A DNA stretch of 64,000 nt, from the NCBI GenBank assembly GCA_020205615.1, contig CM035164.1, positions 122,632,307 through 122,696,306 of the forward strand, written 5' to 3'. The notes below the pieces were generated by a model. It was not told where the DNA came from and did not search any database. It was given only the letters and a program-made list of their open reading frames with translations. Position 1 is the first letter of the stretch. The number at the start of each line of letters is the position of its first letter. This stretch comes from Panax quinquefolius (lineage: Eukaryota; Streptophyta; Magnoliopsida; Apiales; Araliaceae). A program made the position numbers and the translations under genes. Positions 38,370 through 48,863 of this stretch are shown here, in pieces.

Positions 38370-39331
38370 TTTCAACTCACATACAATAGTGCATGCCTTT
38401 ACGACACCCTATCCCCGTCACCCCCCATCCCCCCCCCCCCCTTCCCTCCTCTCTCTCCTCCTTTTTTCTTCTTCTTTTTGGTAGTAGAAGCTGATTAAAG
38501 GTAGAAATAAGTGCTCCAAACATAGCATAAAATTGAAAGTTGGAGAGATTAAAAAGTAAATAATTAAGACATGAAAACAAAGGACTTGCATGAAAGTTTT
38601 ATTTGATTGGCCACTGCCGTGTACTTCCACTACACTCGTGTAAGCATCCCTCGGCCGTCTGTTTCTCTCTCCTTTTCTTTCTTTCTCTCTCTCTCTCTCT
38701 GCTTCCTTGATATTATAGCGACATGGGCTTAGGATTTGGGACTGCTCCTTAATTTGACTTGGGTATGTGTAGTCTTTTTCCTTTTCTTCTTCTTCTTTGT
38801 CCAGAACCAATTATTCACTTAATTTTTATGGCTGATTTTTCTGTCATCCTTCTCTGTGATATTTGGTTTGTGTTTGATTAGATTCCTGCACTTTTCTCCT
38901 ATCCATGTATTAAGTTGATTTTCACTTTCTCCTTTTTTTCCCTGTAGAATTTTGGTTTTTATTTCGATAAGATAATTAGAGCTTTATATAAATTTTTCTT
39001 TCTTTACTTGACAAGCATTCATAACGTTGGCATTCTAATAGCTTCTGATGTAGTGGTATTTAAGTACCTTTTCCCCAGATTATTGCTTCCTTTTTTCAAG
39101 GGAAGGGGAGGGATTGTTCATTTGGAAGTACTTGATTGTTTGCGGATCAATGCAATAGTGAAGAAATAGTTATTAAATTGTGCAGTAGATGGGTCTAGAA
39201 GATCTTTGGTGGAGTTTACTGAAAAAGATTGAAACAAAAAAAAGGATTGTTAGAAATTCTAATTATATGTTTTAAATTTTCAGGTGGAATTCGCAGTAGA
39301 ACAGAAATTTAATCTACATTGAACAGCAAAG
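38370..39331 (+). other. NF-YA 5' UTR with leader intron and short upstream ORFs
   Basis: A TATA-like TATAAAAT near 38347 precedes a C/T-rich leader (a C run at 38431-38442, CT repeats near 38685-38700). The leader intron runs from GTATGT at 38763 to CAG at 39281-39283, and the coding exon starts at 39284 with its ATG at 39332. If transcription starts near 38377, the leader contains an ATG at 38393 opening a proline/serine-rich upstream ORF of about 34 codons, and a second upstream ORF at 38723-38752 (MGLGFGTAP). Either could lower translation of the main ORF. The transcription start is inferred. Confidence 0.5.
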
Positions 39332-42300
39332 ATGACAATGCATTCTGTGTATTTCAAAGAACATGAAGGGATTGTCCAGAATCCCGTTGGCCACTTGTCA
39401 GCTGCTTCAGCTCCTTGGTGGAGTGGACTGGGGACTCAATTGCCTTACGGTGAATCTGTTGGCGAGTCTTTATCTGTGGAACACCATTCTAATGGGGATC
39501 AATTCACTGCCATTAAAATTGCGGAGCATGCTACAGAACAAGGGCTTGGAAAAGGGATCACATCTCAGTTCACTATCTTTCCTGGTAATTTCCTTAGTTG
39601 CGCATGTTTTGTGCATTTTGCTGAAATGTATGATTCTTGGTTTTATTCTATTGAGCCTTTGATGGGCATAATAATAAGTGTGCACCTTATAAAACTAAGT
39701 TTTTGTTTTTATTTTCCCATCGTTGAAATATTCAGGTGTGCACTTCCAGAAAGTAATTTTTACTAGTTGTTGTCACCTGCATTGAGATTTTAGCACTGCT
39801 TACTTGCATTAGGAGGAAGTAGTGATTCTTTCCTTGCCATTATTTGATAAAAGAGGATGCTGTTCAGGCCATTAGATTTTTGGCGATAAACTAGTTTTAC
39901 TAATGATGATTGGTGAAATTCTGCTGCTGGTGCCTGGTAGCTTACAAGCTCCCGTGGTCATTTGTTACACGCCTTCTAATAAAGAAACTACAAAAGATTT
40001 CAATCATTGTTAAATTTCAACTACAACAGTATGTAATCCTTTATAATCACGGGTTGACAATCAACATGTTTCTTGTGATTCCAGGCTTAGAAGTTCTTAT
40101 CGTACCACATAAATTTACTGAATATTATTTAAAGAGGATCAACTGCCTCCATCCCCCACCGTTTCCTTTCCCTCACAGAGAGAGGATTAAATTTTAATGT
40201 ATTCTGCCACCAAAGATTCCCTATCATTCGAGATGTCAAAGAGCTGGAAAAGTACCTTTTACCTTTGTTAAGGGATACTTTAGGATGGGTCCTTCTGTAT
40301 CCAACAAGTTGTATATCTCCACAGCAGGACTTTTTTCCCAGAAGTTCCTATTATTGGCTAGTTTTCATACTCATACATGTACATTGCAGACAAGATATGT
40401 AATGGAACTTCTTAACCTTTTTGTAAGAGAAAAGCTGTTACAGGGTTAATGCAAGGAGATTGCAAGAAGAATCAACCACTTACTTAGCTCCAGCTTCAAG
40501 ATTCAAATCAGGTCCTTAATAACATAGTAACTTCTAGAGTGGAATTCATGCCAAAATATTGGATATCGATATACAGAAACAATAGCACCTAGTTCTATTT
40601 GCCGTAGTCTATTATCAGTATAGCTATCAAACTGCTCGCTTCCGGAAGATCACAAAAGGTAAATTTGAGGCTTTCTCTTCTTCTGTTCCTTTAAATCAAT
40701 GAAGTGAAAGTGAGGGTCATTCAGCATAGACTGGAATGGAATGTGACACCTGGTTAGCCTTTCTTAATATCAAATCTTAATTAAGTTTTGGTTTTATGTG
40801 CCTTAGTGAGTAACTTTGATCCAGCTTAAGATCCCTCTCCATAATAATCATTAGTCTATTATGGTATATTCTTGAGGTCCACATTCTGGAATAAATTAAT
40901 TATCTTAGTGACACTTCAAAGGTTGATAGTATAGAAAAGATTTTTGAAGTGCTTCAGGCCACTATAAAACATGTTTATATTCGTGTGTTGTATTTTTAAA
41001 CTCATAAACAGGTCGTAACCCAAAAGTTATTTCTATACTAGAAATAATATATTCTGAATTGAATTGTATACTCCCTCCATTCTGAAATACAAGATCAAGT
41101 TTGACTTTAAAAGAGGGAGTGGTAATTTTTTAATATCAATTAAATAATATTAGGTGGTATATTTTCCTTGATGGCAGATTTTTTTTCCCCTTGAAGAACA
41201 AGTGTAGTATCAAAGATTATGGTTGCCTACACTCCAATATTCTACAAGGACACGAGGAACAAAGAACTGTCGACTGTTATAGATGAGAGTGGAGAAGGGT
41301 GAAGCCAAAGTATTTAGTTGAGAACTATAACGTCAATATATAGGAAAAGAAGATAATAAGAGTTCTTATTTTGTCAACTGCAAATAAAGTGTTAACTTTG
41401 GTAATTAAGTGTTAACTTAGTTTAAGAAAATTATGGTCACTGAGAAAGAAAAATGTTAAGAATTACTGCAAACTGTGAAGTATGCGACCACAAGGTTAAG
41501 ATCCTTGTGCTCTACCAACTGAGCTAGACGGACTTTTTTGTATCTATCCCCATAGTCACATGGTCATGATTAGGCACGTGTGTGCCATCTCTGGTGATAA
41601 AAGAGAGAGAAGACAGTAGAGGAGCAATTAATGCAACTGTATATCTTAGTACAACAGGGAGCTGTGTACTTATATGTGAATAACGTAAGGATTAGAGCAA
41701 AGCTCACCATAGTTTTGGTTTGCTGAATTAATAATGTGCATGGAAAGCCAAAAAGGTTCTGGATAGAAAGCAATACAATTGAGAAAGGCTGGTCAAACTG
41801 TCAAAGATAGTATTGCTTGAATTGAAGCTTATGAAAGCCAAAGTTGGTTTTTTCCTATAAAAATAAAATTATCACTATTGATTAATATGTATTTACCTCT
41901 ATTTAGAAATACACCTGCATTCACAACACTCAGCCTATGAGTTTGGCTTCTGTTAATCATCCAAGTAGTATCTCAATCAGGTGATTGCAAAAGTTCAGCG
42001 AACTGGCAAAAACCTCCGCAACCTCAGGCAACCTTCTCCACGCAAGCAACTCCACCAGATTATCGAGGTCGTTTTGAGCTAGGACTTGTCCAACCTGTGG
42101 TAAGACTTCACCCTAGTATCTGATTCATGTAGATTATTATGACTTAACTATTATGTCACTGAGTTCTTATGGTTTTCTCTTTTTCTGAATTGATATAGAT
42201 CTGTGCCAAGTATCCTTATGGGGATCAATGTTACGGAGTCCTTTCAACTTATGGGCCTCAAATTATGGTTCGCCTCCCTTCAAATCTTAAAGCTGTATTA

Positions 42301-44321
42301 TATTATTATTACCTATGTTAACTTATATTCTACCTTGGTTTAAATGCTTCTCTTGTGAATCTGCATACCTTAGAGTTCCCAAACAGTTAGCTATGTAAAT
42401 TAATAAAATATTATGAAAGAAAACTGTTACTAGGTGATCATCTTCAGATTGAACAATTGACATTAACTCTAAAGTTTACCAGAAAGTCCTCTGCTTTTAG
42501 TAAATGCCTGTATAGTCTCCTTAGAGTTTCTTATATGATCTAACTGAATAGAACTTTGGCAATAAAGTAGGGCGAGTCCTAGTTAGACCTTATAGCCTAA
42601 GCATAACTTGAATGCCTTCTTTTTATTCTGATTCCTAGCATCATTATCTATAGTGCTTCGACTCTTGAACTAAACCTATTGCGGAACTTGGTCTAGGACC
42701 TCTATGAAGTTGGAAAACCAAGTCTGCCAACCAATTATTTTTATGTATATTGTATGTTATTTTTATATGTAGTTCTGAAAGTGAAAGATAACGCACAGGA
42801 ACCATAAAATTGACCTGGAGTATCCGGAAAGCTTTTTGTCAAATAAAGTTATGTATGGAAAATACGTAAGTAGGATATGCCATGAAGAACAAAATCGTAG
42901 TTTAATGAACAAAAGATGTTAGAAGTGAAGGATATCGGGCGATGGTTTTATAAATAACTTATGCTATGAAAAGTAAATTTTAAACGAGAAAGAAATGGTA
43001 TAGAGCTAAAAGTTACCTTCTCTATATAAACTGTATGTAATAATGTAAGTAACTTCATTGTTCTGTTCTTGTGAGGTCCTGCTGCATGTTAGACTTTTAT
43101 GTATTTTACTTCTCAGGGTGACTTATGAAAGTTACTTACTATGACATTGATCTAGGGCCGGGTTATGCTACCACTGAACTTAAGCACTGATGATGGACCG
43201 ATATTTGTGAATGCTAAGCAGTACCATGGAATAATCAGGCGCCGAAAGTCCCGTGCAAAGGCAGAACTGAAGCATAAACTGTCAAAAAATCGCAAGGTGT
43301 GATTGATAATTTAGTGTTATCATTGAACAATAATTATTGCTACATTCTCTTTGAAAGGAAAATATTTGTATAATCCAACATAGGTCAAAGAAATAATATG
43401 AGGATCCTTAAGCTACGTCTCCGCCAAACATCAATTGAACCTTGTAATTATAGTGCCTGTACTTGATTAACTTCCATAGTACTAAATCCATTTTTGTTAA
43501 ATTTAAACTGATACAATAGACTACACAGCAATTAATAATATACTCTAGCCATCAATTGACGTTTTTAATTATTATACTAGTGTGGAAGTTGAATGTTATG
43601 TTTAAGACAATACTCACTAGTTGTTATTGGCTTTGTTGGTTTATTTTTCTTCACATGATTTTTTTTCCCACGTCAGTAATTTGATCTCATTGATTTTGAA
43701 TGCCACTTAATTTACATGACTTCACTGTGATTTTCTAATTTTTTTTTAACAATCATTAGTCAATAAACAATTTGAATTCTTTTCTTTTATTTATATCTTT
43801 TATATATCATTAATTTATATAACATAGTTCTGTCTATATATTCATTTTCTTCCGTATTTTCCTATTTTCCTCTTCCTTGAGTTTTTAATAATCTGAATTC
43901 TGATTTTACTCTGCAGCCATATTTGCACCTTTCACGCCACCTTCATGCAATGCGTCGACCAAGGGGATGTGGTGGCCGCTTCCTGAATACAAAAAAATCA
44001 GATGAATGCAAGGAAGGAGCCAACTCAGAAAAGACTGGGGGAGGAAAACTTTATCAGCCTACTGGGTCTCAGAATTCAGAAGTTCTGCAGTCTGATAGCT
44101 GTAATTTGACCTCACCAAGGGAAGCAAATCGCGGCAGGTCTATTCTTTCTGGGTCTGAGGTCACTAGTATGTTCTCCATGGGGGATTTGAATCATTTTCC
44201 TATCAATAACCTCCGGGCATCGGTCCTGTCTCTCTCTGATATAATGAGTACTGGGCGTGGTATTGTAATGCCTAGTAAGTGGGTTGCGGCAGCAGGCAGC
44301 TGCTGCAATCTCAAAGTTTGA
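39332..44321 (+). CDS. NF-YA: NF-YA, CCAAT-binding transcription factor subunit A
   Basis: NF-YA joins the NF-YB/NF-YC histone-fold dimer and gives it specificity for the CCAAT box. Five coding exons are 39332-39584, 41981-42099, 42199-42267, 43156-43296 and 43917-44321, 987 nt in all for 328 residues, with clean GT-AG sites and matching phases. The N-terminus [20 protein letters not shown] is typical of the plant NF-YA3/8/10-like group. The subunit-interaction segment [20 protein letters not shown] covers about residues 163-182, and the DNA-binding segment [21 protein letters not shown] covers about 194-214. The usual HESRH reads HLSRH here, a Glu-to-Leu change. The C-terminus is Ser-rich. 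The 3' UTR has a miR169 site, the known post-transcriptional control of this family. The first intron after the start is long (2.4 kb). Confidence 0.95.
41071..41123. mobile_element. Very short Stowaway-like remnant in an NF-YA intron
   Basis: TACTCCCTCCATTCTGAAAT at the left and AAGAGGGAGTGGTA at the right form the ends of a roughly 53-bp unit. This looks like a MITE reduced to its termini. Confidence 0.4.
41486..41533 (-). pseudogene. Truncated tRNA-Lys(CUU)
   Basis: The - strand carries the 5' two-thirds of a tRNA-Lys: acceptor strand GTCCGTC, D arm GCTCAGTTGGTAGAGC, anticodon stem CAAGG/CCTTG around ATCTTAA (anticodon CTT), and the TGGTC variable loop. The T arm and 3' acceptor strand that should follow are absent. 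It lies inside the long NF-YA intron, antisense to the gene. Confidence 0.65.
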
Positions 44322-44830
44322 TGGCAAAGAAACTATGGGATTTGTGTCAAGTTGTTGGCATCAAATCCCATCATTGTTGCGATCAAATGGATGGGCTCTG
44401 TTGAATTTTCTGTCATGGTTATTGCGACAGATTCCTGTTCAATCATTTGGTTGCATAGGCAAATCATCCTTGGCTTCTGCATTAAGGTTTTCTTTGTCAT
44501 CCCATGATAGTCCTGCTGGTCTTGGGATGGTCAGAGATGCTAAAAACCTTAAATGCAGTTTAAAAACTTAGATATTAATGGGTTTTGTTCCCAAATCTAA
44601 ATAAGACCATGGAAGCATGGTTATCATGTATGTTTGTGATCTGTAAGTTGGTTTTAGTTTGGTTTTTTGAATATTGATGTGTGGATTATAAGTTCACTGG
44701 TGAAGTATGTCATGTAACACTTTATCTTATCGATTTTTAACTTGTGGTGTGTAATTCGTTTGTATTGTGTTTCAAGTTTAAATAATATGGTTTGCAGTTA
44801 TTCCTTCGTACATCAAATAAATTTATTAAA
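44322..44830 (+). other. NF-YA 3' UTR
   Basis: This is trailer sequence after the stop; it contains the miR169 site and T-rich DNA with AATAAATTTATT near 44817. It also contains an ORF of 95 codons starting at 44284 in another frame. That ORF has no recognisable domain and I do not treat it as a gene. Confidence 0.55.
44456..44476 (+). promoter_or_regulatory. miR169 target site in NF-YA 3' UTR
   Basis: The site contains GGCAAATCATCCTTGGCTT. Against the common miR169 form UAGCCAAGGAUGACUUGCCUG it has one mismatch in the body (A where G is expected), a mismatch opposite the 5' U and a terminal G:U pair. The position, about 135 bp past the stop, is where plant NF-YA transcripts carry it. Confidence 0.85.
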
Positions 44831-45597
44831 AAAAAATAGTAGTAGCTAGCTAGCTACTAGCTAGTCATTGAACTTGTATGAGAACGAATTTATGCATGGA
44901 TGATTTGAAAATCAAGGAGCATGTGTTCAAATGATAAAACATGAAATTTGGGATAAGGGAAGTCCATGTTATGGTGGGACTTTTGTGATTTGGGTAGCTT
45001 GAGTTTGATTAGAACATACTTTCATGGAAAGGTTCCAGACATTGATATCATATATTTACTACTTTAAAACTTCCGACACCATTATACAAGGATATGTTTA
45101 CAAAAGAAACAGTTATGGACATAAAATTGGACTTTGAGAATTGAGATTATGTTACTTGCATAAAAGGCCATCAATTATATCCACAGAAGTACATGGGCAT
45201 TAACATGCAATTTTGTCTCAGCAACCTTGAGCTATTAACACACAAGTTTGAACTTACTGGGTACAGAAGTTGAAAAAAAAATAGAAGAAGAAGAGTTTAA
45301 ATATCAGTAGTTTCCCATGAAGCTTCGCCAAAAATGAAGTTCCAAGTTTCAGAAATGTCGCCAAGTTCATGTTCAGTTAGGAAAGCACAGCTACAAAAAA
45401 TGTGACCAACAGTTTCTTTTTTCTTCCCCTGCTCGTTGTTGGTGTGACTATTTTCGACCAAAGAAATTAGATTTCAGTGCCGGGATTATCTTTCAGGTGA
45501 GTGAAATGTTAACTCTCATACCTTACCCAATAGAACTAAGTGAAAAATACCTATTGCTGTCACCTAAAAGCGACATTATTAAATCCCCTTAAATTTT
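44831..45597. other. Intergenic DNA between NF-YA and the TatD remnant
   Basis: No gene is seen. An AGCTAGCTAGCTACTAGCTAG palindromic cluster lies at about 44844-44864. Confidence 0.5.
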
Positions 45598-48500
45598 CAC
45601 ATGGCATTCTGACCGTGAGCAAGAAGAGCATCTGCTACAGAGTCCAAATCATGTGGAAAGAAAACCCTGCACAAATAGTTTCAACTTCAGGAACTCTGGA
45701 TCTTTCAGGTGAATGATAAAACTAATAGACTTGGCAGAATTGAGAGTAGTGATTAGGAAAACATTTAAAGAAAAATAAGATACCTAGATAATTGCATAAC
45801 TACTAGCATGCGGAATAAGTGTTTCTCTTTCTTATGACTTTAGGTTACAAATTAAAAGGTTTCCTCAATATTATTCTCAACTCTATGAAAACTGTAGAGG
45901 ACTAGAGGTTACAAAGTTTATATAGAGAATAAAAATCAAAGACTTCTTGTATTAGTTACCCAATTAAAGAAATAACATATGATACCTAAACTAACTTAAA
46001 CTAAGCAATTGTCTATCAAAACCAATCAAATTAAGACTCCTGCAATTCCTAATATACTAAAATTAAAACAAGCATAATTTCATCCTACTCTTAATTACAT
46101 AGTTTCATAAATATAGTCCATGCCAAATTCGAAACATCTTTTGTCTTGTTTTCCGCATCAATTGTACATCTTAAATAAAAGCGCACATCTTGAAATCTGC
46201 TTTAAAAAGATCAACAGAATGCTGAAGCATATCACCTATGAAAAGATTACTAAATGAAAAGAAGCCTATCACGATCTTACGCACTCTGGGTAAATGAGTG
46301 GGCAACACCAGCGAGAGAACACAGAATATTAGAAATATTTATTTATTTGATTAAATAAAAATCTTTGGAAGATGAGTAAACAATATGGGCTCTCCAAATA
46401 AAGCTTTTAAAGATCAAAAATATACAAAGTCTTCAAATTAATCACTTGCTTCCAATCCCCATATACATCTCAAATATAGAGTATGTGATTACATCCATAA
46501 ACAACAAGATTCCAGATGATTTTAATTAACCATGAAAGGAAAATTTGCTGACAAATGTTTAGAAAAAATAAGAAAAAAACAACAACAAGAAGCTTAATAG
46601 GCGGTCAAAGAGAATAGTTTATCAATCGTCAACCATCAAGGCATCAACTATTCATACATCAATTCTTGTTTGATACATTAAGGCACATTTAACAATTTCC
46701 CTCTTAATCAATTTTCCAAGCTTCCATTATTTGTTTGCAAGTTTTGCTACCTAATGGCATCAATATTTTATATTGGGAAATATCTGTTTCAATTATCGAT
46801 TGAAGAAGGTGATTTTGTGTTGTTGTTGTTGTTGTTGTTGTTTTTTTTTTTTTTTTGGGGGACTATCTAAATTTCCCCAACCGAAGTAGAACATAGCGAT
46901 TACGTGTGTAAAAACCCATGCCTCCACTCGCTAGTATCTCTTATAGTCGAAAAATCTCAAGGAACTACAAGCGGAGGAGTAAAATTATTCAACAACAAGA
47001 AAAGTTGGCATTCACGTTGCTTCATCCATCGACTAAACAATGGCTAGGAAAATATATAGTAAAAAAGAAAAATAGATATACCAAAGAAACATGACTTAGT
47101 TTATGTTCTCTACCTCTCCTTATTTTGCTCAAGAATGTGACAAAAATCTCGGCAATTTGCTCGCATGTGTAAAAAACATTGGCGACTTCATGGCATGTGC
47201 TAATTCAAACCGCTTTTCAAAGTACCTATTTTTACGATGGAAGAGAAAAGACGTACAATCATTGAAGCGGATTAACGAGAATGGGAAGAAGAAAGTTTCA
47301 TCAAAAGGTTTTTCACCATTGATTAATCCCCCTCCATCTCCCCAAATACCCCACAAGAAACTAAAAAAAATAGAAAAAAAATATTTCAAGCAAGCACATA
47401 CTTTTTTTTTGAATCTCACATGGGCAAAAGTGAATCTGTCATAGTCCAATCCACATTCACCAATTGCTACCACCTTGTATAAAATATTATATTTCAATGT
47501 CAATAAGGATTTTAGTGAGTCCAAGAAACATTAGAGGTTTGCTAATTTAACACTCTAAGTACCAAAAGGAATATAGTATGCATTTAATCAATTCATATGG
47601 AACATGTACATGACTTTTAAATTTCGCTTTATTTTTTTATTTTATAAGTTAAGCGAGTTTTCATTGATATCGTAGGCCACCATAAGTCATTGAGTTGGAT
47701 AAACTTTTCTAAAGACAAATTTGAAGCTCCTTTCTAATAGTCCTATAATCAAGACATCTAAGCATACCTTTCCTTTCTCAACACCCTCTTTAGCCAATGA
47801 CAACAGTGCACGAAAATGTTTTTCTGAAAATGTTTTGTACCAATATCCCCACTCTCATCAAATTCCTATAGAGATTTTAAAGAATAACAACCCACATTGC
47901 ATCTTGTTGGGTGCACACCGACCGTGCAAAAAAGTCTTGCTGCCATAAACAACAAAGTAGTGAATTTAACAAATTCGACAATCAAATAAGAAAGCCATTT
48001 AGCAGCGAATGAATACCAACAAAAATATCTAAACAACCACAGCACAGACCATCTGTTTCTGCAATAGCAAGAGCTTCCTTCGATTCCTCAAGCGATCCAC
48101 CAGTGACCTGAATTTGGAACAGTAAACTTAATCAGCATTACACTTCAACATGGTGAATCCCAGTGAACAAATTACTGAACCAACACCAAACTTGCTTGTT
48201 CAGTTGTTCTCCAATATGTTTGGTGGCTAAGACATACAGATGATTAAATGATTAATCCTGCAAGGCTTCAAAATTGAGTACGATTCAGGATAGGGAATAA
48301 ATACTTTTGCAAGTGAAATTCATATTTCAGCAAAGAAAATTGATATAATGATATTTATGAAAGACTCCCTTCACATGAATAATAAGTACATTTTGACTTT
48401 TGAAGTCTAACATGCAAAATCCTAAAAGTAAAAATTTATTATAATTCGTTCAAGTGTAGAAAACAACATAGTTGTGTTCATTAAAACTAAGTAATTTTGT

Positions 48501-48766
48501 ATTGATTTTGAATTTTAAAATTCCACAAATTTTCTCTAAAAAGGTCAAATATCTCTAATCTTGGAACACTGAGAGTATATTAAACCAAAAAATTAAAGCT
48601 TACACAAAAACATCAAGATTTTTGAGCAAAAAGCTATAACTAAAAGTCAGCTAAAGAATAATTACTATAATTCGATCAACACCAGCACTCCAAGCCCTGC
48701 TTAAGACAGCTGAAATATCCGCTAGGTGGCATTGCTTTCCATTGTATATTCCTTTGAACATGCTAT
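45598..48766 (-). pseudogene. TatD-type deoxyribonuclease, decayed copy
   Basis: TatD proteins are metal-dependent hydrolases with 3'-5' exonuclease activity. Exon-like pieces on the - strand in family order: 48666-48766 (DSMFKGIYNGKQCHLADI, WSAGVDRII), 48050-48107 (VTGGSLEESKEALAIAETD), 47896-47939 (RLFCTVGVHPTRCN), 47768-47865 (EFDESGD), 47402-47473 (VVAIGECGLDYDR), 47114-47225 (YFEKRFELAHAMKSPMF), about 46250-46315 (AHSFTQSA) and the last exon 45598-45666 (VFFPHDLDSVADALL, then TGA). Splice signals still flank most pieces. Damage seen: a CATTTTC-containing duplication of about 14 nt with a frame change near 47800, an extra T in the T run after PMF, TAA where a Glu codon is expected in the 46.3-kb piece, no trace of the ETDSPYC/THAG region, and no first exon. 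Element C starts about 100 bp upstream of the first remaining exon. Confidence 0.8.
46815..46858. repeat. (GTT)n and poly-T tract
   Basis: GTTGTTGTTGTTGTTGTTG is followed by a run of about 17 T and a G run. It lies between TatD remnant pieces. Confidence 0.9.
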
Positions 48767-48863
48767 CTGTACAATTGGGTTTGATTTCCAAGTCAATAAC
48801 AGCAAAATAAATAAAACCCAAGTTCTAAAAAGATGGGTTTTGGAAGCAATCAGATAAACGAAG

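Noticed and set aside
38418..38810. 130-codon Glu/Arg-rich - strand ORF
   Set aside because: It is the complement of the CT-rich NF-YA leader; low-complexity, with no domain.
44284..44571. 95-codon ORF in the NF-YA 3' UTR
   Set aside because: It overlaps the end of the NF-YA coding exon and the miR169 site, and has no domain; best read as UTR.
47103..47444. 113-codon + strand ORF
   Set aside because: It is antisense to TatD remnant exons and the intron between them.
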